A DNA stretch of 46,525 nt from Bin80 sp964503085 (GTDB taxonomy: Bacteria; Bacteroidota; Rhodothermia; Rhodothermales; Bin80), in NCBI GenBank assembly GCA_964503085.1, contig CAZCYQ010000026.1:1-46525 (forward strand), read 5' to 3'. Both the position numbers and the translations under genes were made by a program. How positions within the stretch are numbered: the first letter of the stretch is position 1; each line of letters opens with the position of its first letter. Below are positions 26,630 through 34,982 of this stretch, in pieces. The notes under the pieces were generated by a model that was not told the origin of the DNA, ran no database searches, and saw nothing but the letters and a program-made list of their open reading frames with translations.

Positions 26630-27511
26630 ATGAAACGGATAACATTCATATGCTCGGCAATTACTTTGCTGGTCGCTTTTTTTGTGACTGCTGGTGTTTC
26701 GGCCCAAATTGACTTTGAAGGTGATGAAAATGGACTGAGAGTGAATGGGAAAACACTTGATCCCAGTAATCTGCCTGAAGGCCTAGCCGATATATTGGCG
26801 GAGGCGGACTTTTCTCTGCATTCGGGAGGTCCTTTTCCAATGCGGGTCACGGTCAATGGTGCGCAATACGAGGTTTGGGAGGACAGAATTGTAGAGTCTG
26901 ACAAAGTAGAGTCTGGCAAAACTCATATCGTAAGCTTTGAGATCCTCGCCAACCCAGGTTCGATCAGGATAGGGACTTCCAGTAATCCAGACTGGAATAT
27001 GGAGCGCATGTTTTTCCGCTGGGAGGATAAAGCAGATGAGATAGACTCGAAGTCGCGGACACTCCAAGTTATTAAAAGATCACTCAGAGAACGCCCTAAA
27101 CTGACCCCAAAGCAGGTTGATGAGATTGTTAATGCTACGTCTGCTGCGTCCGTTGTGGGACGAGGTGCGCTCAATATGCTTGAGGTATCCAACTATATGG
27201 CGGATGTGCTAGGTGCCAGTGATGAGCTGTCCGAGTTATTACGATATGAATGGCAGGAAGAATTTGAAGCTCGGCAAATGGCCGCAGAGATTAATAATAT
27301 GTCTCCAGGAAGGGAGCGCGACGTTGCCATTGCCGAGCTAAGAGAGAAGTTAACTACGATTTTTCATCTGAAGCAGGACAATCGTACGCGCGAAATAAGG
27401 CGTATGAGGCTGGATCTGGAAAAAATGCAACTACAGGTAGAGGAAAGGAATCGGAATATGGAACGTCTAATCGATATGCGCCTGGACGAGCTGTTGGGAA
27501 CAGGGTGGTAA
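26630..27511 (+). CDS. Exported coiled-coil protein of the ECF operon
   Basis: The 293-residue product has a signal peptide (ICSAITLLVAFFVTAGVSAQ, cut near residue 26). A beta-rich middle follows (FPMRVTVNGAQYEVWEDRIVES and onward), with a short internal repeat (VESDK/VESGK). Next comes LRERPKLTPKQVDEIVNATS and a helical C-terminus dense in Arg/Glu/Met (RTREIRRMRLDLEKMQLQVE, about 245-285) predicted as a coiled coil. I recognise no family. The LTPKQ element recalls CpxP/Spy-type periplasmic chaperones, but the rest does not match closely. It lies 21 bp after the anti-sigma gene. Confidence 0.65.
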   Translation: MKRITFICSAITLLVAFFVTAGVSAQIDFEGDENGLRVNGKTLDPSNLPEGLADILAEADFSLHSGGPFPMRVTVNGAQYEVWEDRIVESDKVESGKTHIVSFEILANPGSIRIGTSSNPDWNMERMFFRWEDKADEIDSKSRTLQVIKRSLRERPKLTPKQVDEIVNATSAASVVGRGALNMLEVSNYMADVLGASDELSELLRYEWQEEFEARQMAAEINNMSPGRERDVAIAELREKLTTIFHLKQDNRTREIRRMRLDLEKMQLQVEERNRNMERLIDMRLDELLGTGW

Positions 27512-27567
27512 TATCAGGCGGGTGCAAAATCCATTACGTGTGAGAACGTACAGATCAAACCATAGAC

Positions 27568-28854
27568 ATGAAACAGTTTTTTGTATTCACATTCGGCATT
27601 GCCATGATGCTGGTGGCGTTGCCTCTGCAGGCACAGGACCACACCGTTAGCGGCACAGTAGTGTCCGCCCCTGATAGTCAACCTCTGGCCGGGGCTGCGG
27701 TTGTCGAAACCGGGACTAGTAATGGGACCGCCACTGACAGAGAAGGATCGTTTTCACTTGAAGTGGGCGACCCCAATGCGTCACTCACGGTTTCGTTTGT
27801 CGGCTTTGCCAGCCAAACCATTGAGGTAGAGGGCAGAAATGAAATCACCATTACCTTAGATAAAGATACCGGTGCGCTGGAAGAGCGGATTGTCACCGTT
27901 GAGGGAGACAAGGCAACCGTAATCGTGCGGGGACGAGGAGCTCCCAGGATCCAGAGGCGCAACTCCTTCCGGGCGGGAAGATATACGATCACTTCTGAAG
28001 ATGATTCGACGGTGGTAGTTGTTAACGCTGAGGGAGACACGACGATCGTGATCGCGAAGGACGTACAACCTCCCAGGATCCGGATAGGCGGTTCTACCGT
28101 GAATGCACGAGGGTATACTGTGATTTCTGAAGAGGATTCGACAATCATGGTCTACCCTGATGGCAGGGCTCGGTATTATATATCTCGGCGTGCGCCAGAA
28201 TTTGTTGAGCGGGATGTAGTTGTGAATACTGAGGGGGATTCAGTCGTAGTTATCATGCGCGGGGAACGTGCCATGCGAGCACGAATTCCTGCAAGAATGG
28301 AGCGAGGTCGTAAGCGTGTTCGCGGCAGAACTGACAGGCATCACAGGCGCGGCCAATCCAGGCATTCCGGTAGAATGGAGCGTGGCCGCAAGCATGTTCG
28401 TGATAGAGTTCATCGACATCAGTGGCATGGTCGGAGGTGGAATTCCGGCCGAGTGGGGCGACATCATCTGGACTCTGAGCTTTCTCGTGAGCATGCGGAA
28501 GCATTAAGGGAGATGATGGTTGAGGTACACCGATTGGCGCGTGAGGTGCGTAGGGCGGATGAAGAAGCACACGCAGTAAAGATGGAGGCACTGAAAGCGA
28601 AAGTTGGGGAATTATTTGACCGTCAACAGTCCTTGCACGCCGAGAGGATGGAGGAGATTCAGGAGAATAAGGAGGCACTCATTGAGGAGCTTATGGATCG
28701 ATTGCTCGAGCGAAATCATCCGTACTCTGAGATTTCTCGTGAACGAATGGAAGCACTTAGGGAAAGGATGGAAGAGGCACAACGCCATTTGACTCGAGCT
28801 CGTGAAGCGCGGCAGGCAGAAAAAGAAGCACGCGCAGAAAAACAGAGGCACTAA
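27568..28854 (+). CDS. Exported CarboxypepD_reg-like protein with repeats and coiled coil
   Basis: This 428-residue protein has a signal peptide (FTFGIAMMLVALPLQAQ), then a CarboxypepD_reg-like beta-sandwich (about 24-98: VSGTVVSAPDSQPLAGAAVV, ATDREGSFSLEVGD). Beta repeats of the form YTITSEDDSTVVVVNAEGD follow. Next is an Arg/His-rich region made of 26-residue units (MERGRKRVRGRTDRHHRRGQ / MERGRKHVRDRVHRHQWHG) and a long Arg/Glu coiled coil with an 84-residue duplication (SREHAEALREMM / SRERMEALRERM). The sequence after the stop is the out-of-frame rest of the second copy. It ends the ECF operon; metal or polyanion binding by the His/Arg region is inference. Confidence 0.75.
   Translation: MKQFFVFTFGIAMMLVALPLQAQDHTVSGTVVSAPDSQPLAGAAVVETGTSNGTATDREGSFSLEVGDPNASLTVSFVGFASQTIEVEGRNEITITLDKDTGALEERIVTVEGDKATVIVRGRGAPRIQRRNSFRAGRYTITSEDDSTVVVVNAEGDTTIVIAKDVQPPRIRIGGSTVNARGYTVISEEDSTIMVYPDGRARYYISRRAPEFVERDVVVNTEGDSVVVIMRGERAMRARIPARMERGRKRVRGRTDRHHRRGQSRHSGRMERGRKHVRDRVHRHQWHGRRWNSGRVGRHHLDSELSREHAEALREMMVEVHRLAREVRRADEEAHAVKMEALKAKVGELFDRQQSLHAERMEEIQENKEALIEELMDRLLERNHPYSEISRERMEALRERMEEAQRHLTRAREARQAEKEARAEKQRH
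28297..28471 (+). repeat. 78-bp (26-codon) tandem repeat, 2.2 copies
   Basis: Units start at 28297, 28375 and, as a partial copy, 28453. Each encodes the MERGRK...RH...SGR pattern. Spacing is exactly 78 bp, so the repeat keeps the frame. The third unit starts with GTG GGG in place of ATG GAG and merges into the coiled coil. Confidence 0.8.
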
Positions 28855-28950
28855 AAGCGAAGGTTAGGAGCAATTTGTCCATCGAGGGTCCTTGCACCCC
28901 AGAAAGATTGAGGAGTGTCGGGCGCTTATGGATTGATAACTCGGGAGAAG
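28472..28950 (+). repeat. 252-bp tandem duplication, second copy decayed
   Basis: Copy 1 spans 28472-28723 and copy 2 starts at 28724 (shared start ACTCTGAG). Copy 2 stays in frame for about 120 bp, then a 1-bp loss near GCAGAAAAACAGAGG shifts the frame to a TAA at 28852-28854. Homology continues past the stop to about 28950 (CTTATGGAT...CTCGGGAG against CTTATGGAT...CTCGAGCG), with further small deletions. Confidence 0.8.
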
Positions 28951-29013
28951 AACATCAGGTCGTCGATAATTCCTATATTCCGGTGGGTTACAGGTATATC
29001 GGAATGAAAACCA

Positions 29014-29541
29014 ATGGAATCTGTTGATGCGATCAGGAAAGTGATCCGAACGATCCCGGACTTTCCCAAGCCCGGGATCGATTTCAAGGATATCACACCA
29101 ATCCTGTCCGATCTGGCACTCCTCAAGTCAGCCGTACAGCATTTGAAGAAACCGTTTGAGGATCAAAATATTACTAAGGTTGTCGCCATTGAGTCCAGGG
29201 GATTTGTACTGGGACCAATGGTTGCACTTGAATTGGGAGCAGGCTTTGTGCCAGTACGCAAGGAGGGCAGACTCCCACGTGAGACGCACTCCGTGGATTA
29301 CAATCTCGAGTACGGTTCAGGTAGAATTGAAATGCACCTGGATTCGGTATTACCGAGCGATCGTGTCTTGATTCACGATGATCTACTTGCCACAGGAGGT
29401 ACAGCTGCTGCGGCAGAAAAGCTCGTAGAAAGAAGCGGAGCGGAAATAGTTGGATTTACATTTCTAGTGGAGATTCCTGGACTGAATGGCCGTTCAAAAT
29501 TGCGGCGGGACCATGCGGTGCATGTGGTAGTCCAAGTGTGA
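29014..29541 (+). CDS. apt: Adenine phosphoribosyltransferase
   Basis: APT converts adenine and PRPP to AMP in purine salvage. The 175-residue length is typical. Motifs: IRTIPDFPKPGIDFKDITPIL (about 10-30), VVAIESRGFVLG (about 55-66), VPVRKEGRLP, and the PRPP-binding loop VLIHDDLLATGGTAAAA (about 117-133). The start at ATG 29014 fits the family's short N-terminus. It follows the ECF operon by 160 bp and stands alone; an inverted repeat 108 bp downstream could be its terminator. Confidence 0.96.
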   Translation: MESVDAIRKVIRTIPDFPKPGIDFKDITPILSDLALLKSAVQHLKKPFEDQNITKVVAIESRGFVLGPMVALELGAGFVPVRKEGRLPRETHSVDYNLEYGSGRIEMHLDSVLPSDRVLIHDDLLATGGTAAAAEKLVERSGAEIVGFTFLVEIPGLNGRSKLRRDHAVHVVVQV

Positions 29542-29908
29542 TCGTTTCCTTTGTGCTAATTTGGAGGTGCCAGACATTGTTTAACGGGAATCGCGGTACA
29601 GCGTCAGGGCGAGGTACCCCATTCCAATTCTCCGAGTCAAGACCTCTGAAGTCGGAATTTACTCCGACTGGTAGGTGCCTGGATATCTTGGAGAGTGGTA
29701 TTTGTATATAGAGAGTTGGCCACTAATACGTTGTGTTAGCGACATAATTACCGACGATTTCGCCCTGTGGGTCGCTTTGATGTCTGTAAGTTCGGACGTA
29801 TTGGATATCCGTATTCAGCGGGATTGGGAAGGTGAATTATCGCCGGGGGAATCCAATTTTCGCTGGGCACGAAGATTCGAAAACTAAAGTATTGATTAAC
29901 TGATCTTC
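29542..29908. other. Intergenic stretch after apt
   Basis: No supported gene; a 70-codon plus-strand frame (29675-29887) has no motif. The region contains a perfect 7-bp inverted repeat at 29650-29669 and presumably the promoter of the outer-membrane protein gene. Confidence 0.4.
29650..29669. terminator. Hairpin after apt
   Basis: AGTCGGA and TCCGACT pair perfectly around a 6-nt loop. No T-run follows, so termination is unproven. Confidence 0.35.
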
Positions 29909-30880
29909 ATGAGTCGTGAGATGGATTATCAGAGCTGTAGGGTGATGCAGGTGAGCAAGTGTATACTTTCAAGCAAAACGGTCCCGTTTCTTCTCGTGAT
30001 CTTGTTTCTTACGACCCAGGTACTGGCCCAGGCGACGATTTATTCAAAAATCAATGTGGGGGTTTCACTCAACCCTGGTCTAACCATGACTGGCTATTCA
30101 AACGACAGAGCCAGTATTTGTGACGAATACATCAATCCCTTGTTTGCTTCTGTCACAGGATGCACCGATCCACGGATAGGTGTGGGCGACGGTTATTCGG
30201 TCAACTATGGTTCGGCATCAGGACGAGCAGGTAGTGTTGGTCTGGGGATACGAATCAACTCACGCATGGCACTGGAAGTTGAGTACTACTTTGCCAATGC
30301 ATCCTACAACCAAACGACATATATCGGCAGTGCAGAAGGAGTAAACCTCACCAAACTGGAAAATGAACTGGTCCAAAGCGAAGAACGTCTGGGCAATCTG
30401 CAATCAAGCAGCTTCTATGGAAATGCAGTTTTGTCTTTCACTGAGCACTCTTCAAGATGGATTCCGTCCGTAGGTGCCGGTGCTGGAGTTAGTTCTGTAA
30501 GCGCCGAATACTCGAGTATTTGGGCTAGAAACACGGACCCTTCCCGTATCAGAACTGGTGACGGTCAGCCCAACGCAGAAGAAATCAAATCTAATCTGGC
30601 AGGAACGATCAGCTCTGCTTTAGGGGCAATTGAGAACGTTGTTTTCTCGTGGAAAGCATTTGCAGGATTGGATTATGGAGTTTCCGAGAAAACCTACCTG
30701 ACCCTCAAAGTGCAGTACACAGACTTTGGAAAAGTTGAGACCGACAAGTTGATTTGGGACCCACTTAGGAGTCATGTGCCAAATCTTAGAAGAGATGGGA
30801 GCGAACCAGTTACATCAATTTCCGGCTTCGACGACGTTTATTCAATTAGTGCGGACTTAGGTGTTCGTTATATATTCTGA
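29909..30880 (+). CDS. Outer-membrane beta-barrel protein
   Basis: The 323-residue protein has a signal peptide (VPFLLVILFLTTQVLAQ, cut near residue 41) and then alternating amphipathic strands: VGLGIRINSRMALEVEYYF, SFYGNAVLSFT, VFSWKAFAGLDYGVSEKTYLTLKVQYT. It ends in the barrel-insertion signal DLGVRYIF with a terminal Phe. This is the OmpA/OmpW-like small porin-type pattern. Two extended loops (about 68-85 and 205-235) contain DPRIRTGDGQ-like turns. A second possible start, ATG 29945 (MQVSKC), gives a tidier signal peptide. Neighbours do not indicate a substrate. Confidence 0.75.
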   Translation: MSREMDYQSCRVMQVSKCILSSKTVPFLLVILFLTTQVLAQATIYSKINVGVSLNPGLTMTGYSNDRASICDEYINPLFASVTGCTDPRIGVGDGYSVNYGSASGRAGSVGLGIRINSRMALEVEYYFANASYNQTTYIGSAEGVNLTKLENELVQSEERLGNLQSSSFYGNAVLSFTEHSSRWIPSVGAGAGVSSVSAEYSSIWARNTDPSRIRTGDGQPNAEEIKSNLAGTISSALGAIENVVFSWKAFAGLDYGVSEKTYLTLKVQYTDFGKVETDKLIWDPLRSHVPNLRRDGSEPVTSISGFDDVYSISADLGVRYIF

Positions 30881-31243
30881 GTTTTTCTGTTGCCCCTGAT
30901 TGCTGCTCAAAACCTTTTATCTCCTCGTACGGTATCCGTCTGGGGACCTCACTTTAGTTAAACATCTCCCAAATAATCACATTCTGTGTATAATCTGCAG
31001 AGCATACAAGAGTAAGTCCGACGCCATCGGTAGCCCACGTGTTCGCCCGCCCTCGGTGTGCTGCCACGTATGCACAGGTCGTGGAAATGCATGACCTTGA
31101 ATCCTATCTTTTCTAGGTCGCACGCTTCATTTTGCACAGATATCCGGGGGAATACTGAACCACAACCACCAGAATCCGGTAGGAATTTCGAGATATGCCC
31201 AAACCACGCCAACGGATGCGGAGATGGTACAAGCTTATGAGAA
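30881..31243. other. Intergenic stretch between barrel gene and wecB
   Basis: The two flanking genes converge here. Open frames on both strands (for example 30958-31272 minus) have no recognisable features. No T-rich hairpin terminator is evident. Confidence 0.4.
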
Positions 31244-32305
31244 TTATACACCCCTGAGAAGGGTACGAGCAATCATCATGCTGGCACGTCCCTCGGGGCC
31301 TTCACCGAGCCGACATTGTGATCCGGTTGGTTTTCCCATCGCTGCGCGTACAATGGATGCCCGATCTGCACCCGCACACACGCTCCAGTTATTTTCGAAA
31401 GTTTCCGGGTATTCGGTCTCCTCGCGCAGGATTACACAACTCACGCCTAACCAGTAGGCCTCTTTCTGCAGTCCACCGCTGTCAGTGAGTACGCGATGCG
31501 CATTTGAGGTGAGCGTCAGCATCGCTAGATAGCTGACAGGAGACCGAATCTCCACGTTGTCTGGAATCGTTATGCCCTTTAGGGCTGCCCTGGTTCGTGG
31601 ATGAAGCGGTAAGATGATAGGTAGAGGTAGTTGTCCAAAGGCATTGAAAATGCATTGAAGGTTTTCTCGGATATCCGTATTGGATGGACGATGTACAGTT
31701 GCCAGAATGTACCCCTTGGGGGGATGCTGGGTAATGGATTCCAGTGGCCATCGCTTCTTTGCTCGTTCAGCAAACATGCGCGTGGCATCCAACATTACAT
31801 CCCCCACGAGTATGGTCTGTGCTGCAAGGCCCTCTCGGTTTAAATTCTCAACTGCGACTTCGGTGGGGGCAAAAAGCCACTTTGACACCCGATCGGTCAG
31901 AATCCGGTTGATCTCTTCCGGCATCAACCAATTGAAGCTGCGAATCCCTGCTTCAACATGTGCAAGTGGGATATTTCCCTTTGCCGCAACCAAAGCTCCT
32001 GCAAGCGTGGTGTTCGTATCTCCGTATACAATGACCGCATCATAAGGGCCGGTCTCTTTAATGAACTGTTCCAATCGGAGCATGATATCTCCGGTCTGTT
32101 TAGCGTGAGATCCTGATCCAGCCCCAAGGTTCGAAACTGGTGCGGGAACACCGAGCTCCTCAAAAAAGACTTGGCTCAGTAGCTTATCATAATGCTGTCC
32201 CGAATGCACGAGCGTTTCCTTGACGCCGGCCTCCTTTAATGCAGGACTAACGGCCGCTGCCTTTACGAATTGTGGCCGTGCCCCGACGAGCGTACAGACA
32301 TGCAT
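31244..32305 (-). CDS. wecB: UDP-N-acetylglucosamine 2-epimerase (non-hydrolysing)
   Basis: WecB interconverts UDP-GlcNAc and UDP-ManNAc for surface polysaccharides. The 353-residue protein has the family start LVGARPQFVKAAAVSPAL (about 6-23), HSGQHYD, VYGDTNTTLAGALVAAK, HVEAGIRSFNWLMPEEINR (about 121-139), ATVHRPSNTD and the nucleotide-binding DSGGLQKEAYWLGV (about 273-286). ATG 32305 lies 8 bp after the glycosyltransferase stop, so the two form a short polysaccharide operon with the glycosyltransferase first. Confidence 0.95.
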   Translation of the reverse strand: MHVCTLVGARPQFVKAAAVSPALKEAGVKETLVHSGQHYDKLLSQVFFEELGVPAPVSNLGAGSGSHAKQTGDIMLRLEQFIKETGPYDAVIVYGDTNTTLAGALVAAKGNIPLAHVEAGIRSFNWLMPEEINRILTDRVSKWLFAPTEVAVENLNREGLAAQTILVGDVMLDATRMFAERAKKRWPLESITQHPPKGYILATVHRPSNTDIRENLQCIFNAFGQLPLPIILPLHPRTRAALKGITIPDNVEIRSPVSYLAMLTLTSNAHRVLTDSGGLQKEAYWLGVSCVILREETEYPETFENNWSVCAGADRASIVRAAMGKPTGSQCRLGEGPEGRASMMIARTLLRGV

Positions 32306-32313
32306 GTGTCGTT

Positions 32314-33618
32314 TTATGAATGTGAGTTATAAAGAAGGTCGAGACGGTCTAGTAGGCGTGCCAGTCTAGAGGCAAGACGGGGGCGTTCATACTCGGCTAA
32401 TGCTGCATCATTGATTGTCCAAGGCTTTCCTCGAGATTCCAGATGGTCATTCAAAAATCCAAGGATGCCTTCCCGGTCGTCGTGGTCAAAGATTCTTCCA
32501 GACTGCGTCTGATTCAGAAGGTCAGCAAGATCTCCCTCTGTAGGTCCAAAAGCTAGAATTGGTCGACGGGCCGATATGTACTCAAAGGCCTTGCCGGAGA
32601 CAATTCCGGCAGCACTGTCGCTGTACACACGTGGCAACGCCAGCATAAGAACGTCTACGGACTGCATATAGGCTATTGCCTTACCGTGCGAAAGATAGGG
32701 AACCCCCTTAACGGTGATGCCTTTCGCTCGATACGCTTCTAATGCCTCGGAATCAACTTTCCCGACAAGGTGAACTTCAATCGGAATACTAGGCCGCAAT
32801 TGCTGTAGTGCAGCAACGAATCCCTCGGGGTGTGTAAGTAAATTGTAGGTTCCGACATATGCAATCACGAAAGCATCCTGCTCTCTGACCGAGGAAGTAC
32901 CCTGCGGTATATCAGCGGGGTCGTAGCCATTTGGGATCGTTTCGTAATGCCGCATGTTAACGCGACGCTTGAACCCGACGCCTAAGTGTCTGCTTACAGA
33001 AATGACTGCGCTGGCTGTACTCAAAACTTTTCGCTCCAGACGCGTCTGGATTCTTTTTGCTATCGCTCCCTCGTACATTTGGTCGCGGTAATAGACTTCA
33101 ACCCAAGGGTCTCGCATATCCACAACCCAAGGAAGGCCGGAAGCCTTATGTGCTGTCATGCCGATCAGGTGACTTGAATGGGGAGGCCCTGTGCTGATGA
33201 CTGCATCAAAATTCTGTGTTTGCACCAGCTTTCGGGCAACCCGAGATCCGAAAGGCACCCATCCCACTCGAGCATCTGGAAGAAAAATATTTCCCCTCAG
33301 CCATCGAGCGACATTATTCAATCTCTGCTTCCCCTCAATGTATCCGGATTTAATTACTTCGTCTCTCCTTTTTCCTTGAATGCGTCCGTACACACTGAAT
33401 GGATCCCACGCTCGCGTACGGATCACTTCCACCTCGGGAGGAACCTCTTCAAGCAGCGAATCATCAATTGACGGAAAGGCTGCGTAGTTTGGATCTACCG
33501 TCAGGATTGTCGGCAGCCATCCGTGGCGGGGCAGGTAGCGTGCAAATTTCAGGATGCGTTGTACTCCAGGCCCTCCGGACGGAGGAAAGTAGTAGCTGAT
33601 CAAAAGAACACGTTTCAC
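32314..33618 (-). CDS. GT4-type glycosyltransferase
   Basis: The 434-residue protein is a GT-B fold glycosyltransferase. The N-terminal half has VLLISYYFPPSGGPGVQRILKFARYLPRHGW (about 4-34) as in WbuB/GT4-like enzymes, and the middle has VISVSRHLGVGF, ETIPNGYDP and FVIAYVGTYNLLTHPEGFVAAL. The C-terminal donor-binding part contains LALPRVYSDSAAGIVSGKAFEYISARRPILAFG with the E of the family's KxxEY motif. It starts at GTG 33618. Substrate and linkage cannot be read. It is co-transcribed with wecB. Confidence 0.88.
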   Translation of the reverse strand: MKRVLLISYYFPPSGGPGVQRILKFARYLPRHGWLPTILTVDPNYAAFPSIDDSLLEEVPPEVEVIRTRAWDPFSVYGRIQGKRRDEVIKSGYIEGKQRLNNVARWLRGNIFLPDARVGWVPFGSRVARKLVQTQNFDAVISTGPPHSSHLIGMTAHKASGLPWVVDMRDPWVEVYYRDQMYEGAIAKRIQTRLERKVLSTASAVISVSRHLGVGFKRRVNMRHYETIPNGYDPADIPQGTSSVREQDAFVIAYVGTYNLLTHPEGFVAALQQLRPSIPIEVHLVGKVDSEALEAYRAKGITVKGVPYLSHGKAIAYMQSVDVLMLALPRVYSDSAAGIVSGKAFEYISARRPILAFGPTEGDLADLLNQTQSGRIFDHDDREGILGFLNDHLESRGKPWTINDAALAEYERPRLASRLARLLDRLDLLYNSHS

Positions 33619-34168
33619 GGTCTTTACAAGAGGGCAGAAGTCAACTCCCCGCGGTTTCTATTCAAATTTTAGGAAAATTACCGAGTACCAGACTCGATCA
33701 GGGCAAGCGTTAGGCAGTAAACGAAAATCACAAAGATCAGATTGCTGCTAGACTCCCGGATGTAGCAGGTTGGATTGAAGATCATTGCGAGTGTATGGTT
33801 TCCGGTCTGAATGCCGCGACACGCATTGAGTAATTGGCTCTATGAATCAACACAGTCTCCTCAGCCTGTGTGGCATTGAGTGCTAACATTTAAGAGGAGG
33901 TTATCCAGGAAATCCTGATAGAAGCACAATTTTGCAGCACTATAGTTCAGTTCTCGAGCGAGTGTTTTCTGATCCAGATGTTCCAGTATAAAACCCGGAA
34001 TCAACCTTCACCCGGGAAGGTCCCCTTATTCAATCCACGATGCCTGAATAAGAACCGGAAATATAACCAATCAGTGTTGATTTTGCCCACCGGCAGAGCC
34101 TGGCGATGTCTGAAATGGGCCATTCGCTCTTAAAGGGCGTTACATATATCCGTTTAAGGTAAGATAGA
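33619..34168. other. Intergenic stretch between divergent glycosyltransferase and SDR
   Basis: This 550-bp gap has no supported gene. It holds two small hairpins: ACACAG/CTGTGT (33850-33871) and ACCTTC-acccgg-GAAGGT (34004-34021). It must hold promoters for both divergent genes, but none matches a consensus clearly. No tRNA structure found. Confidence 0.4.
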
Positions 34169-34981
34169 ATGGATCTCGGACTTAAAGGAAAATCAGCATT
34201 TGTAGCCGGGGCAAGTAGTGGATTGGGACTTGCTGTGGCCACTGCTTTGGTGCGCGAGGGGTGTAATGTGACCTTTTGTTCTCGAAATGAGGCTCGAATC
34301 CAACAGGCCGCAAGCACAATTTTAAAGCATGACTGGGCTGATTCCGCCAGAGTTTTCCCAACGGTTTGTGACGTAACTCGCGAATCTGAAATCCGCCTTG
34401 CTATTGACCGATCTGTTGAACGGTTTGGGGGATTAAACATTCTGCTGGCTAATGCCGGTGGACCTAAGACAGGCTTTATAGACGATTTTAGTGCAGAGGA
34501 TTGGAAGACTGGCTTGGAATTAAACCTGGTGAGCACAATCAATCTATGTCGATACGCACTGCCGCATTTGCGTCGGGCTGCACAGGAGGACCGGCATGCA
34601 CGGATTCTGATGCTGACCTCTATTGCGGCAAAACAGCCCATAGGATCCCTTTACCTCTCAAATACTTCCAGGGCAGGGGTTCAGGGCTTTGCCAAAACAT
34701 TATCTGAAGAGGTTGGGAAAGACGGGATCACGGTAAACACACTTTTGCCTGGTTTTACACGAACGGAGCGGCTGCAGCACTTAGTTGATGATCTAATGGT
34801 TCGGGAGGGCAAGACAAAGGAAGAGGTTGAAGCGGGTTGGGCTTCTCAGGCATCCCTGAATCGCTTGGGTGAACCGTGGGAGTTTGCTGCGGCAGCAATA
34901 TTTCTGGCCAGTGAGCAGGCAGGGTTCATCACGGGCATAGCACTGCCGATTGATGGAGGTTACTCCAAGCATGTGATATGA
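34169..34981 (+). CDS. Atypical SDR family oxidoreductase
   Basis: The 270-residue protein has the Rossmann motif GASSGLG (14-20), NAGG (95-98), NLVSTINL and PGFTRTERL. The catalytic Ser151 is present (LTSIAA), but where the classic YxxxK belongs there is SNTSR: Ser164 and Arg168. The preceding Tyr162 is out of register by two residues. Some divergent SDR subgroups carry this LSNxxR form. Sequence suggests a 3-oxoacyl-ACP-reductase-like dehydrogenase, but substrate and even activity are uncertain. It ends 1 bp before mnmA and is likely co-transcribed with it. Confidence 0.82.
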   Translation: MDLGLKGKSAFVAGASSGLGLAVATALVREGCNVTFCSRNEARIQQAASTILKHDWADSARVFPTVCDVTRESEIRLAIDRSVERFGGLNILLANAGGPKTGFIDDFSAEDWKTGLELNLVSTINLCRYALPHLRRAAQEDRHARILMLTSIAAKQPIGSLYLSNTSRAGVQGFAKTLSEEVGKDGITVNTLLPGFTRTERLQHLVDDLMVREGKTKEEVEAGWASQASLNRLGEPWEFAAAAIFLASEQAGFITGIALPIDGGYSKHVI

Positions 34982-34982
34982 C

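Noticed and set aside
28268..28507. Hydrophobic 79-codon frame overlapping the Arg/His-rich repeat gene
   Set aside because: It is a shifted reading of the repeat DNA inside a convincing larger gene, with no start signal of its own.
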